DNA of 64,000 bases from Steromphala cineraria (GCA_916613615.1 OU744721.1:84821060-84885059); one strand, 5' to 3'; shown: positions 1 through 13,759, numbered from the stretch's first letter. The notes: a model not told the origin generated them from the sequence alone. Program-made: numbers and translations.

Positions 1-804
1 AAAATACCTTTCAGCAAAACCACATCATTTGTATTACTGTCAACAACTGCAGACTATATTTCTAAAATATATGAACATATTTGTATGAAATTATAAATGA
101 TGTAAATAAATGTAATTAATCAATTGATTAATTTTATTTATACCTAAATTTCTTATACAATAAATGTATCAGTTTATCATTTGAGTTTATTTGGATAATT
201 CTTCCGTTATCTATCTCAAAGGATGTTAGCACCTAGACAGATAAAGCATATGCAAATATTTAAGTATGGAGTAGACGAATATCGAGTGGTTTTGTTAGGC
301 AATTTCCATCTTACATTATAAAATCTTCCTTACGAATGCTCGATGGTTTTGCTGTTTCTGGTCTTAAACATTTGACTGTTTGATATGAAATTAAGGCAGT
401 AAACAGCAAACAGAATGTAAAACGGATCATGCTCAGCCAAATATTTTTGTAACAATTCATTGGTTTGAAGGCAGTTTTTAGATATGTTAAACTGTCCTAT
501 AAATCAACTTATGTCTTGAAGTCGTCACTGCGTCTTTGGTGTCTAATTAACAAATATGTTATCATAAGAAACAGTTAATCTTATGAAGAATGGTGAAGAC
601 AACTTCTGATTAACAACTTCTTTACTCAACTTTTGTGACGTTTCGACATTGATACTAATGTTCTCAAGCAAGTGATACACGAAGTAGAGAAGGAAGGATA
701 TATATTTACAAAATGTTGTTACAATGAGGAGGTAGTGAGGTTGATTTACAGAGCATGATTAATAAGAGATCATTCTATCACTGAACCTGACAAATTAACT
801 GTTA
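1..804. other. Non-coding AT-rich flank with an old repeat trace
   Basis: No open reading frame here resembles a known protein. Bases about 410-600 show weak but colinear similarity to about 4830-5005, for example the words around 'cagccaaa', 'gcgtctttg.tgtc' and 'gttatcat.a..aacagt'. This suggests a strongly diverged older copy of the segmental repeat that starts at 4668. Nothing else is recognisable. Confidence 0.4.
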
Positions 805-2665
805 CTTTTGACATAGATTTATTTAAAAAGCATTTATAGAAAGTAATTGAATTTATGTTTGACAAAATTCATGAAAATTCAGTTCAAGAAACAACTTTGG
901 TTTTGTTATTCATTTTAAACCACATGCTTTCTTGTGTAAAAGTGAAGTTCTTTATGAATATGCTGAAATTCAAAACATGTTGATGATTAAAACATGAAGT
1001 GGACTCATGTTGTGTTGTTATGTTAATACAGCTATTACTTAAGGTAGAAGTGACAAATGTCAAGAGAAGTTTTATACAGTTTCAGTTTGAAAATTTACAC
1101 AAGAAAATGCTGTTACATCCTTAAAAGGTGTTCGAGTGACTAAGCTGAATAAGTGGCAAGTATGTTGTAACAAGAGTTCAGCTTGACGCACATATTATCT
1201 CCAAATCATAGCAACCAAGAAAAAGAGATTATCAAATAGTTTAATCAATGTGTTCTTTTCTAGTGACTTCAGCAAATATTGATGATACAAATGTAGGAAA
1301 AACTTAGTTTTACAATTAGTAAACTGATAATCCATTTTCTTCAATTTCACAAAGACTATGAATTGACACCACACCTTTCTCAATATCAAATGCATGTTTC
1401 CACATTAGATATTATGCCCCTAGAACCGAATGATTATGTCTTTTTTGAACATTTGAACATTGATATTACTGAGAGAATTGATGAATGCCATATCTATATT
1501 TGTAATGTAAGACGTAAGAAATGAGCCTACTTGTTAGCATGATTATACATGAATGTGGTCTGTATATATTCATCTGATTACTAAGGTTGACACATTCACA
1601 ATTTGATTGTATTTATTGAGACTTATGAACATTATTATTTTTACAGAATCAGATACAGTTTTATTCATTTATTTGGCAGCAATAAGGTAGAAATTGTATA
1701 TCTAGATTGATTTTCATTTGCAGCTTCATATAACGTCACTTTATGACGGATTTCGTAGTGAAAGGAAAATGTTCATTAAAACACTGCAAAGATAAAAGGT
1801 TTGTGAAGGTAAGAACCCAATGTGGGTAATGTGTCAAATAATTTGATGATCGTGATTGTTGTTAATTTGCTGACGTATATTTGCATTCAGGCATAGTTTT
1901 TCGTTCAATCATTGACAAGTGATATAGATTTTAACAGTACAATGCCAATCTTAACATCAAAGACACTCACATCCCAAATATGAACAAGTAAAACGATTTT
2001 TGACAAAACGGTCTGCTGTATGAAACAATTCATTTCAAATATTTGCAAATCAATGTCGTGAGTAGTTGAAACATTATTAATTGATAAATATGCCCTTCTC
2101 ATATCAGCTTTGCAGTTTTGCCTTGATATCCCAAACACAGGGTAATTGGAACGACAGAAAGGAACTTTCATAAGAATAGATCCTTTGCTTAACAGCCTAA
2201 TATTGAAGACACACAGACAGACATGTTTAATCACTATATGAGGCTCAGTGGCCCAAAGTACAGTAAAGTTTTCAGTTTTTGTAGTTGGTCACGTGACTTC
2301 GGAGAGGATTTGACATAAGACTTAAGGTACATTAGTTGTCTTACATATGTGGCAACATTATGAATAACTTCAGGATTAGTGGAATATTTTGTGGATTGAC
2401 ATCAACACATTTCAATATCTTATTTCTACATGCAGAGAAGACTGCACAAACTAAGGAAATATGAGCTTCATCTTCCGTTTCGCCCGAGGAACAGTATGAA
2501 CATTTTAATCTCTCAAGATATGATAAAGTATTGAATCTTGTCATAGAGATTAAGTGGTCTGCTTGTTGTGGTATTTTGGCTGGGAAAGATTCAGTCGACT
2601 GATAGAAGCAGTTTGCATATAATCGACACTCAAATACTCTATTCTATCAGTGAGGTAACCCTTCA
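805..2665 (+). repeat. Old duplicated segment, copy 1 (partner 45660-47365)
   Basis: Colinear blocks match the segment at 45660-47365 in the same orientation. Examples are 'aaagtaattgaattta' (840 and 45720), 'gattaaaacatgaagt', 'agagattatcaaa' (about 1224 and 46065), 'cccaatgtgggtaat' (about 1818 and 46928) and 'gtcatagagattaagtgg' (about 2541 and 47251). Identity is clearly lower than in the 4668/58224 pair, with many indels, so the duplication is older. This copy has roughly 330 bases around 2206-2536 that the partner lacks. No intact gene is carried. The mechanism is not visible, as I see no terminal repeats or target duplications. Confidence 0.7.
2341..2590 (-). pseudogene. Possible LINE ORF2 C-terminal remnant
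   Basis: On the minus strand a short reading frame contains the spacing C-x2-C-x6-EDE-x-H-x4-C (CSYC...EDEAHISLVC). This resembles the C-terminal Cys/His knuckle at the end of many non-LTR retrotransposon polymerases and also occurs in the better copies at 27816-28595 and 18786-19103. No reverse-transcriptase motifs precede it and no 3' tail was found. Much of it falls in the part missing from the partner duplication near 47240. The call rests on the motif alone, so a chance match is possible. Confidence 0.3.
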
Positions 2666-4667
2666 GCTCTTCCGGCCTAACATCAAGAGAACAATGCTTT
2701 GATTAAGAGTATATGCATTCAAACCCAGGAAATCTTCTCTTCTTGACAGATATCAGTTATTCTGTAAATGACATTTTTGCGATCGACAAGCCAACGGAAG
2801 CCAACAAATGGAAACTGAAAAGTCCAATAAATACTATTACATATTTGATAATACACGTAAAATCAAAATCCTAACAGTTCTCATAACTACAATTGATATT
2901 GACATTAAGACCTTTTGTTCATTAATATCACCTCTCATCATGTAAGGTTTAATAAAATGTATAACAAGAAAAGATTCCGCTCTACGGAAAATGACATTTT
3001 GTGTTTGATATTTATCTTCGAAAATATCTCCTTCAACGAACAAACAGAAAAAAACAAGGCCAATAAAAGATATTCAGAAGATGAAATACATATCCAAAAA
3101 CACATGTCAAATATATCACATTACAATTCTTATGAACTAAAACCTTTAACAATTACTAAAGTCATCAAAATCTTTTAGGGTTTTAGATCGTCAATAGCAA
3201 ATTTTGAAATGAACTTAATTAACTTAATTGACTTATTCTTACATTATTCTTTTCTATTGTAATATATATTCATTTTAAATTCAAAATTGTATTTTCATGT
3301 TAAAAAGATTCTGTAAGTGCAAGTTTTCATACAGTTTGGAAAAAAGTCCATTTATTGGGTTTATACCTAAGACACTTTTTTGGTTAAAGATTGTTTCTTT
3401 TAAGTGTACTGAAACGCTTGCTTGCTTTATATAGGTGAATATGATAATGTATTTAAAACAGTATTGATGCCAGCGTGGCAAGGTGTCTTTTCTCAATTGC
3501 TTTGCTGAGGATTTCGATGGTAGAAACAGTGAAACCGAAATGAATAATTTCTCTCAATATTATGATTATACTATTTCAACATTCAATAAAAGTTAATTTA
3601 TTCTATAATTTCATATTGGTGACTTAAAATGCTAGATTTGTCATTTTAATCAGCATATTAATCAAGAAAGCAAACAAATTCGTCTGTTTAAGACACCTAT
3701 GCAGTAACGTAATTGCATCATAAAATGTTTTTCGATCTTCAAAGTTACTCCCACATTCTGTAAGTTCAAAATGCCTATTTAACACATATGTGATCTTTAC
3801 CCTTCATGTTTTATTCAAGTGTGAATGATCTGGTAATTTGAGAAGACCCTAAAAGAAAGCTTCACTTGAAGAATTGTGCTTGAAGCCTTCAACAGAATTA
3901 AGCAAAAAATGGTTTAGTTTAGTATCAGATTGGAATTTACAATGTTTATGTAGATAGAGAAGCACTCCTTGGGGTTTTTAAGTATATTTATGACAAACTT
4001 TATAAATGGTATATCCTTTGCATGAAAAATTCAAATGTAAGACAAGTTCAGTAAAGTGACAAAGCAACAGCAATCCAGGAAACAGTAAATTGGCATGTCC
4101 CAATTTCTCATTCGTATTTTAAAATAAAACTTGCCTAAAGCAGACAGAACAGATTTGAGGTCATGTGAATGGTTTTGACTTTTGATTTGGCTTTTGCTCG
4201 TACACTCAATTGTATTTAGCACATCTCAGTATGTAGATAGTCTTATGGGACTTGTTCAAGTCTTATATATAAGTATGGAGTGTTCATTTCTGTGTAGCTG
4301 GCTCCCTTCTGCTTCATTCTGACGGGCTCCTTCCCTTTACCATGTGTTTTATCTTCTTTCAATATTGATGGTTGAAAATATCATATTTCATTCAAAGGTT
4401 CTTTTCTAAGTAGCTTGTTCTCTCCTGCTTGATCTGAAATCTAATTCTCACTCTTCGTCTCATCTAGACCTGTGTTTAATCTTCTTTTTAATCTGGATGT
4501 CTGCAAACATTATATGTTATGCAATGTAATGCCTCAATGTGATGAATGTTGAAAAGATAAAAGGAAAGTGGTTACATTCCCCTGTGTGTGGTTTAAGGTT
4601 GTTGAGAGAGTTACGTCTTAAAGATATTGGCTACAGCAAAATTTGTAATTTTTTATTTACATACCTC
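2666..4667. other. Non-coding, nothing recognised
   Basis: AT-rich sequence with only short scattered open frames on both strands. None has a recognisable domain or a codon pattern suggesting a real exon. I see no tandem repeat, tRNA-like cloverleaf or transposon end. Confidence 0.5.
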
Positions 4668-7600
4668 AAGTACTCAGACAATTAAGTAACTGAAATAGTG
4701 TTTCTCTCTTGCATTCATATATATTATAGCTTATTAATCATTGGAACTTTTTTGCTGTTGCCTGTTCAAAGAAAGTATTGAGTTACTTGATAGGAACTTA
4801 TTTCCTAAGCCAAAGGCAGCCACGTTGAATAACGGATCTGTGTCAGCCAAAAGCATTTGTCACACTAAGTTACTTTGAAGGTGATAGACATAGATATTGA
4901 ACTTTCCTCGAAGACAATATATCAACATCTAAGGTCCTGAAGGTTTCATCGCGTCTTTGATGTCAAATCGCCAAATTTGTTATCATCACAAACAGTGTTT
5001 CTTATCCAAACTATATTCTGTAATCTCATTTTGTTTGATGCCACTTAGGCTAAATTCTTCTAAGATATGTCGATAAGTGCCCACAGCCTCACAGAAAAGT
5101 TGTATCATGTTGCATGTAAATTCTTCTTAGGGCAAATACATTCGTGATCAACCTTGAAACTTTTGAAAGAAATGATGTAACTAACCATTTCTTCATAAAG
5201 TCGAAACTTTCATGTTTTTTTTTAAATTAAAAATTTTTTTTTTTAAAGAATTCTTTGTATATCACATGTTAAAATAATGTGTATCTCATCAGACTTTTTA
5301 ATTCTAATTCAATGCCAACTTCAAAGTAATATTGGCCGATTTGCATTCTATGACAAATGTTTTTAAATTTCTCTTCTTGGCATTATTTATTTTTTTTAAT
5401 AGGAAGAGAAACGGTTAAGTCATATGAATAAAGCCAAACACAAAAGAATATCACCGTCAGAATGAAAGTAAGATTCGAAAGTTTAGCACATCTAGAATAT
5501 GTTATTTAAGATTGGTCTGAGGATTGCCTATATGTACATGTATGAAAAAATAATTTTTATCTTCTATTGCATAAGTTTAGTTTCATAAGTCCTATCTCTT
5601 TGCTAAAGAAATTGATTAATTTCACAGTTCTTTTACCGAATCGTGATAAAATATTTCAAATGCTGCATCAGTTACCCGTCCTTGATACTCCCAAGCTTCC
5701 TCACCTTACCTGTTCTCCATTCAAGAATGTTTCAAGAATGTATCGCAATTCTTAGTGTCATAAATGTCTTGTCAATTCTATTCGATATTAGATTTCTCCG
5801 TATGAATCTAACTGAACAAAATACTTAGCTGTAGAAAAAAACCCAAAACAGTTCACTCCTTTCATGTGCTGAAAACGAAGCTCTTGCATGATGAACTATA
5901 TGATGAAACTGGGTCCATTATTAATCCTGTTTGAAGCGCATTTAGCACCTTTATACAGGAGAATGGAGTTGTTTCAAATACATGTTGTCCCTCAAGTATG
6001 AACAAAAAAGGTCATAAATCGTTGATGTTTTACCCGGATATCTTTTACCACATATTCTATAAAGCACTTTAAAAACTAAGATGGAGGTAATAATTTTATA
6101 TATAGCTGATTGTATGATGTTTGTCATTTTATATCGTGATTTCAATTAAAATATTTTACTCTAAACTGATTTTGACCATGGATAAATCGGTACTACCGCT
6201 CGCTCATTTCTTCGACAATGGGTACTTCATACAGAAGCTGCCTGCCTGAAACTATATAATGACTCTCTGAAAGGCAGACTTGTTTATGTTCCCCTGGAGG
6301 GTTCTGACTCTAAGTTCTCATTATGATCGAACTGTGATACTGATGGTGGCTTGCATAATGATTAGGCTTTGACGAGACCTCGTTTATAGCTCACAAACAT
6401 TCATTTGCTACATAATATGGTAAATCATCCAATAACCAATTTGTAGAGAATTGTGGGAAGGTCATCCTAGATATGTTTACTAAAGTGCGAAATAATCTTA
6501 ACCTACAACTTATAATCTTGTGATGCACTGAAATCAATATGTCTCCGGAGATCTCATGAAAGACAATAATCCTGCAAACCGAAGATAACTAAACAAAGAA
6601 AAGAGGAGTGAGCGATTAACAGTGTTTAACACATTTCAGTTATTTCATAGGTAGATGTTGTCATCTAAAAAATAAGAGTATAGCAACACTTCATGTATGC
6701 AGTACTAATGAAATTGAAAGACTCATATTTAAAAAAAACCCTAGTGTTAACCTTTTCGTACATTTTTATGTTATATCTATCTACATACATATTTGTACAT
6801 ATTTATAAGTTCACAATATCGCAATGCTACAACCTCTTCAAAGTAAACATTTTCAGAAACATAAATATCTATTCAAAACTCGCAAAAAGCTAACACTGAT
6901 CTCGAAGACCACATATTCTCATTCCTCAAAGTAACAACGTTCAACTTACTCATAATATCCTAACTTAATATTGTGATAAAAACAGCTTCGTGTGTTCTTT
7001 GAAGTTTTTCTACCTTAACTAAAGATGAAAATGACACTTCCCGACAGAAAAGTGAAGGATTGAAAAAATAGAAACATCGATAGGTAGTGTTTCATCTTGA
7101 TCGAAAATTAAATTAGTGTCAACTCAAATTAGATTCTACATTCAAAAAACGGTTGTGTAGGATAGCTTTGAAGTATGTTCATTCGTGGTATAATTATATA
7201 TTGTATGTTCAAATGACCAAAAGTTAAAGTATTTGCTGAAACTACTTTCCCTTTTTTACCTCGATATAAACAAAACAAAAGGTTGTATATTTGATGGCAA
7301 TGGAAAACAGTTGTAACATTTTACGGTTTGAGAAAAAAACAATTGTTTTACAATGTTGTTTCTACTAACCAGTGACATTTATAATCACAACTTGGAAAAT
7401 AGCTATTTAGAGCAAACAATGCAAAGGTTAGTGCAATTTCAATGTACTTGAAGGAGAACATCACGTTTCTTTATTAATAGTTATTTAAATGCTAGAATTA
7501 AATTAATTCACTTATAATGAATATGTACATTTTATTATCTGGTGTTTTTTCAAAATAATAGTTTATCTTTCTGCGTTCCATCTGTCCATGAACTGACCAT

Positions 7601-9640
7601 TTTATAGATTATTTGTAAGACCAATATTTCTCTGAAATTACTGTATGAGAAACGGATAGATGTTGTCATTAACATGATTTCTTTAACAAGATCCGTCCTT
7701 TATACAATCAATGTCATTTATTCAATCAACGTTGCTTATATTTTTAATTAGGCTACAATTTGAAAGCTTATCCTGGTGTGGTGGTTTGTGTGCATTATCG
7801 ACCCTTTTGCAGCCAGTTGCAGCTTACATGCTTCTTGTAGGGTCACCTAAGCTGAACAGGTTGACAGGGAGACAACATGTTTTCTAAACCTGTTGTTTCT
7901 CTCTCAATATGTCTTCCTTTCTGTCTGTTTCCTTTAAGTTTCGATCGCCAAAGCGGCTTAAAACGTCAACCCCGTGGATGGTATAATCCACGTATTCAAA
8001 AGCTGAAATATTGCTAAGGACATGTTAAAACCCAACTCACTCAATATAATTTATGTGACGCTGTAGTCTTAGGATATATCATATCTTGAATTTGTTTCAG
8101 ATCAAATTTATTGTAATTGACAGTCGCATGTGTCTATGTCAGTGGAGTGTTCCTATTACGAAAATGTATGTTTACAAATTAAAGTCCATGTATGTAAATC
8201 CAATCAAATTTGAATCTGAATAAATCTTTTCCCGCTCAAGAGAAATAAAAATTGGTTGTCTAAAAGCACGTTTTCTATTCTATTCTCTTTTGTTGATTAT
8301 TCAATTACATAAGACAGTTTCTTTGATTTTTCTTCTCTGATTAAAGTAATTGCAACTTCTAAGTCAGGCACTCTGAAATAGCCCTGTGGTGTTTTTTCTT
8401 CTTTTGTCGTTAATTTCAAGCCTGTACTTTGCAATCGAGGAGAAATAAAACATTCATCACCTTCATTATCTGTCTTTGTTAAGTATCAATTACCATAAAG
8501 ATATGTGAGGAACATCAAATGATGTTCTGTTGTGAAAAAAGTTAGTCCAAGTGAAAGTAAATGTTTCATCAAAGCAGATATAATTGAAGTGATTTAGGTT
8601 TATTCATGACATTGAAAATAAGAATGCATTACATCATATTTGAAAATCCTTGATTAATAACACAATAAATGTGAGCGGTATTACATTCCGTATGTGTTGC
8701 AGTAATAAAGCACCATTGTGGCATTTAAAAAGACGACATGAATGTTTTGATAGCATTGCTAGCATTTACAGTATTTTTAGGTGTAATTGAACATGAAAGA
8801 AGAGTAAGTGGCCTTTAGGATAATTCAATAGTAAAAGTTCAAAGATTATTAGTACGTATTAAGTGAATTACCACACGTTTGATTACGAATTCGTGTTTGA
8901 TGTCGTCTTATTAGTTTATTTAGTGAAGAAATCTGATTCAATGACGTGATGATTTTATCTTTTCTAAAGAGAGGTTTTCCGAAGTTGAAAATTTTTTGAT
9001 ATATTGATAGTGAAGAGTAGACATTGACATATTATCTGTCACAATACTAAACCATCGTTTAACATGATATTATGGATTATGGATTGTTATAGTATGTAAT
9101 AGTTATCAACAATTCGCGTTTATATTTATACGTGTTTTACTCCTTTTATTTTCTGGAAATGTTTCATCAAAGATGTAAAGATGTATATTTCCAAGAGTGG
9201 AATCACGAAACATCCATATCAAGTTTTCGTAAATTTTACTTTTAGATAAAACATTATTTCTGTTCTGATAAATACTTAACAATTAACAATGCGAGAACGT
9301 TACGCTGAAATAAACATGGTTTCAGAATTATCTCCTATTGTTCTTTTTGTAAATCAAAGTTAAAATGAATTTCATGTTGTTTTGGTATGTCCAAAATACG
9401 ATGAATTATGGCGTAACTATCTTACAGGTTATTGTCAGCACCACCCACATATGTACAAATTGATTAACATGTTGATCAACTGTTGATTATGATAATCTTC
9501 TCAAACTTTATCCGTGCTCAGAGAAGGTGTTCAAACAAGAAACAATGTATCTGCTTTGTGTCAAACGTAAATATCAATTTTGTGGCGCAGTTACTACTAT
9601 CCATCTTCAATTCTACACATGTTGTATTGTTGGCCTCATG
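4668..9640 (+). repeat. Segmental duplication, copy 1 (partner 58224-64000)
   Basis: Starting at 'aagtactcagacaattaagt' this block runs colinear with 58224 to the window end, where 9640 aligns to 64000. The first 200 bases differ at only a handful of positions, and similarity stays high throughout. This copy is shorter. It lacks about 270 bases present at roughly 61880-62150 (junction near 8208) and about 470 bases present at roughly 62640-63110 (junction near 8665). Both gaps look like simple deletions because a third copy (56600-58090) retains the sequence. It contains a SINE-like insertion and no intact gene. The duplication continues beyond the window in copy 2. Confidence 0.9.
7765..8045 (+). 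mobile_element. SINE-like dispersed repeat
   Basis: A locally less AT-rich stretch ends in 'gaaatattgctaaggacatg' and then '...ccaactcactca', preceded by 'ccccgtggatggtataatcc'. This tail resembles an abundant short repeat of gastropod genomes that I know from memory, usually ending in CTCA repeats. The same element sits at the matching place in the partner duplication (about 61395-61675), so it inserted before the duplication. I cannot define a tRNA-derived head with A and B boxes, so the class and the boundaries are uncertain. Confidence 0.4.
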
Positions 9641-12505
9641 GACATTTATACGAATTAAATGAATCCTGAATATGTTTCCATGACAAAATATTCACACTAA
9701 CTGTACCTCTTTCATTTGATACAGGATAAAAATTCACTTTAATGACTGGATTTAAGCTTATTGTTTTAATGGTCTCAGGATTTCACATATAGCTTAAGGG
9801 TATAACGAAAAGATAATTCACTCATTCATTGCAATAAAATACATAAAACCCTATTGTTTTATCATTTTCTGCAAATTGATGCAAGGTGTCTGTGTTGATT
9901 CCAATATCAATGTCATGGTTACGTGTATATGAACCTGATTGAGCCTGACCAATCTTCACAGAAGAAAAACGAAACACACAGTTTGATCACAACATTTATT
10001 CAATACAACAAAATAACCTACATATTATAAAGGAGACAAAGACAACTTACACTGGCATGCCATGAAAAACATCGACAGGAACAGAACAACATCACATGAC
10101 TTGTACATTCTCATTCAGTCATCTCCGCGTTACAATCGCAGAGAAGGTATCTTGCTACGCCCTCCATACATGTAGGTTATTTTCCATAACCCCTCGGTAC
10201 CAGGTTATTATTTACTACACAATGACATCAGTTCATAACATCACAGGCAGATACCGACATCAGGTCACGGTGACAATCACAGAACATCAACACAGGTTGC
10301 CTCCTCCAACAAGATTTAGACAGTAAAGCTCACAAAGTTGCTACAGTTTTACCATACTAAAATCAACATTATTCCGAACAGTATACTTTACTCTAGCAAG
10401 AAAGTATCATATTTCACCAAAAATTGCATATTATTACAACAACATTTACAAGCAAAACATATTATTTGGTCATTTATAGCACATTACATCAATTGCATCT
10501 TTCAAAGATGAAATATGAACAATGTTCACATCATGACAACGTAAAGACATCATAACAAATACAGGAAACAATGAAAAAGCTCACAGAACTGTATACCCCG
10601 TGACCTCACAATGACACAGGCTTAGCACTCACTTCACTGGGTAAGGTGTTTGCTTGCTCTCACCTAAATTCTGAGTTTTACTTGAGATACATAAAAAAGT
10701 AACTACTAAATGATACCAACCCAACAATCGATACTGTTGATCGTAAAACTAGGTATTGTCGCTGGAACTTTCATCCCTCTGACCTTAACATAGTTATCAT
10801 ATGTTTCATCATTTTCTTGCCAATATCCTGTATGATGAATTATTTGCTTTGAACAAATAACATGTAAATTCCTTGATTTTGCAAAGTTTCTTAGTATTTT
10901 GTAGATTTGCTGAATTTGCCAATCGTCTTGAATTTATTGCAATAAGATATTTTTTAATCTTTCAAATACGATTGTTTTGTAGGTGTGTAATTGTTTTGCT
11001 CTGTTTATTTTATAACTTACAGATTATACGTTTTTATGATGTGACTTCTTCGTGTGTCTTCTTCTTTTATCGCGGTGTTCATAATCATCATGTCTTTTTA
11101 TTTAACACCGATATTGACTGGTAACTGTTTTTCCTGATGATGAGTATGAAAGAATTTGCCCATTACTCATGAGTAGAATAGCAGCCCTTATCGTACACAT
11201 GAATGCGAATTAAAGGGAAATCGATGAAATGTTACACATCCATTTTGCCTTGTTAGCGCTGAAACCCGCTGATTGCTTATTTCAAAGGAATAAATATCCT
11301 TCTTTCACATCATTATGAGTTCTTAATGTTGATTCTTTAATGATTTCATATGACGAAACAAAACTTTTTTTCACCAAAATAGAATTGCTTAACGAAAGTG
11401 CAAAAAGTATTATTTAAGTTATTAAAACGAGGACAGAAAAACAAGTAAATTTAGGTTTACCATATTTTGTTTCAATGGCTGTAGGAAATATTTTGTGAAA
11501 AGTATAATAAAAGGGTTCCCTTGCTCAAATGAAAATAAAAATCGTTTAGTTTTGTTATTTGACCATTTCTCAAAGTGGTATGTTAGACTCTTATAATGTT
11601 GAGTGGTTTCGATGCGTTTGCATTAATGAAATTTCAGTTGTATATTTTGAGCAAACTGTCGATTTCATCTGTTGTGATGACAACATCATCAAATTTTGAA
11701 CTCTGTATGTGTTGATATTCAGATGATTCAATGTTAATAGTAGGAGTAGAAAGATGAGCTTTTGGTTTGTGAATATTTATCTCTGCATCTGGTATCTATT
11801 TTACACAAAATGACTCTTCCGCATCAGAAAAAAAATCTTGTTGTGAAAGCCTACCTTATATCAGAGTTTGAATGAAAAAATAATTTCTTAAGCAACATTG
11901 GATTTGTGCTAAATCTAAAAAGATAATTATCATATGATGGAATAGTGTGCTTGATTGAAAAGACAAAACAGTTGTAACGTCTCATTTTCTAGGCTCATAA
12001 CCATAAAGAAATATTTTCTTAATGACAAATCAATGACATCCAAAAATAGCTTATCTCAGTTTTGAAGGTATCTATTTGGTTGTGTCCCAAGACCCAGACA
12101 CTCATTTCGCCGACGCAGTAATTCGCCTACAATTAATGAGGGCTCAATTAACATCAACCCCACAGACATAATAGAATGGTCCACTAGAGTAGATTAAGCC
12201 TGGGTCAGGTTCATTATTGAAAAGTTTGGAAATATGTGATTATAACAAAGCTCTATCTTTAACGAGCTAATTATGAAACAATAACCATGGTAGATTATGT
12301 TTGTACAAAATTTAATGAAAATGAAAATGCTTTATGACATTGAGTTTACATTCAGTTATATTGGTCCACAATGACATTAAGTTGTGTTTATATAAAACTT
12401 TGTCTTCTCTTCTTAGCACTGCGTTAACATTCAATTATTGTCGGATTTTAATTGATTATCAAAAGATTTGAAAACTCACAAGGTATATAAAATGGTAAAC
12501 ATAAC
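9641..12505. other. Non-coding; possible minus-strand 3' UTR near 9990; old repeat at 11110
   Basis: No convincing gene. Around 9990-10620 the composition is less AT-rich than its surroundings. On the minus strand an AATAAA lies at about 9992-9997, which could mark the 3' end of a minus-strand transcript, but no coding exon is visible upstream of it. About 11110-11345 is weakly similar to about 15530-15790: both contain 'ttgcccat.actcat' and then 'ttgttagcgct', and both run on to a 'cat.atga.ttc' block. The rest is featureless. Confidence 0.35.
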
Positions 12506-13442
12506 ATGGTCATCACCATCACTATGGCTGGACTACGGAGAGTTGAGTATCTTGTGTCGCAGAAAGGAGCCCCTCAGATCATTCTAGATGGATATGTCTA
12601 CACTCGGAACAAGATCAGACAGACCTGCACACACTGGAGATGCATCACCAAGACCTGTACAGGAAGATGCTCAACAGTCGGCGACTTCATCAGGACACAG
12701 ACAGAGCACAACCACGCCCTCGGATCGGATCCCAACCTACGTGAGACTTTTCAGTATCCTGAAGACAAAGGTTTTGGAGGAGCTGAATCGTCCCCTCGCC
12801 CCAGCTAGAATCCAGACAGACTTTAAACAGGCGGCCATCTGAGCCATAGAGACGGAGTTTCCTCAAGCGGTGGTAAAGGGAAGCTACTTCCACTACTCTC
12901 AAGCCCTTTGGAGGAAGACGCAAGATCTTTGGTTGGCAGTTACCTACAAGGAGGACCCAGCTGTGACGCAGTTCGTCAGGAGAGCAGCTGCCCTTGCCTT
13001 GCTTCCCGAGGACGAGGTTCAAGATACATGGATAGATGTTATGGACGCCACCCCAGCCACCAACCGCATCAAGGACTTCAAAGTTTACATCACAGCGACA
13101 TGAGTAGACTACGACGCTCGCTTCCCTCGATCCACCATAACACCATGACAACCAGGGACCAAGGACCAACAACAACTTGGAAGGTTTCCATAACAGGCTC
13201 AACAGAACCCTTCCACATCCCCACCCAAACATCTTCAGGTTTGTCGAGGTCATCAGGAGGATTGAGATGGCAGACAGAGCCAAGCTGAGGCAAATCAAAT
13301 TTGGAGCTGCCCCCCAAGCCGGAAGAGAGTATACAGAGACATTGACAACAGAATCGCCAGACTGAAGGAAGCCCTACGCAACGGAGAGAAGACACCGCTC
13401 GAGTTTCTTGATGCCGTCTCCCACTTGGTGAAGCTGGGTTAA
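12506..13442 (+). pseudogene. Broken FLYWCH zinc-finger / MULE transposase
   Basis: The first frame (about 12527-12735) encodes a FLYWCH-type zinc finger: a hydrophobic start, a Y-x-Y region, W-R-C, then C-x4-C and a closing H-N-H. It jumps to another frame near 12735, where a DNA-binding head is fused directly to the late part of a Mutator-like transposase. Visible are a 'TDF' aspartate near 12820, an FHYSQALWRK block near 12890, an EGFHNRLNR block near 13180 and a C-terminal LEFLDAVSHLVKLG end before TAA at 13440. Most of the catalytic core with the first acidic residue is missing. In-frame TGA at 12840 and 13101 and further frame changes near 13105-13175 and 13333 make it dead. The region is visibly GC-richer than its neighbours. 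FLYWCH-MULE fusions are a known transposase architecture. Confidence 0.8.
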
Positions 13443-13759
13443 ACTCTGAACTCTGACTTAAGACTCTAGTGTTAAAAAATCAGTGCTAACTAGTGCTGTC
13501 GATGTCACCAACTAGAAAAGCAAAAGACTAGTGCTAACAACGCCAAAGCTGTTAATCACAAATATGTATTAATGTTATAAAATAATTATATCTATACCAC
13601 TCATGTTGTTATCGAATAAATATATCCATGTCATTCATGTGTTTTCATTACTTTTGGGTCTATTCCACTATTCTAGTAGGGGTCACAGGAGCTAATTAAC
13701 CTGTTTACTGAACCGTTAAAGTGTCTGCGAAATGAAGCGGCGGTGTGTTGGGAGCCGAC
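13443..13759. other. 3' flank of the MULE relic with GTGCTAAC words
   Basis: Non-coding. 'gtgctaac' occurs at 13483-13490 and 13531-13538, with further 'tagtg(c)t' words nearby, which could be the remains of a transposon end. The same 8-mer occurs in the terminal repeats of the foldback element at 33231-34747. No matching inverted repeat was found upstream of 12506, so the element boundaries are unknown. Confidence 0.3.

Noticed and set aside
9990..10330. Possible minus-strand gene 3' end or the 76-codon plus-strand frame at 10096-10326
   Set aside because: Only a lone AATAAA and a slightly different composition support it; no coding exon is visible.
10873..11124. 83-codon hydrophobic plus-strand frame, considered as a membrane protein
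   Set aside because: Phe- and Leu-rich translation is typical of AT-rich non-coding DNA; there is no supporting start context or homology that I recognise.
12690..13298. 202-codon minus-strand frame
   Set aside because: It is the antisense shadow of the MULE relic, whose plus-strand fragments match known transposase blocks.
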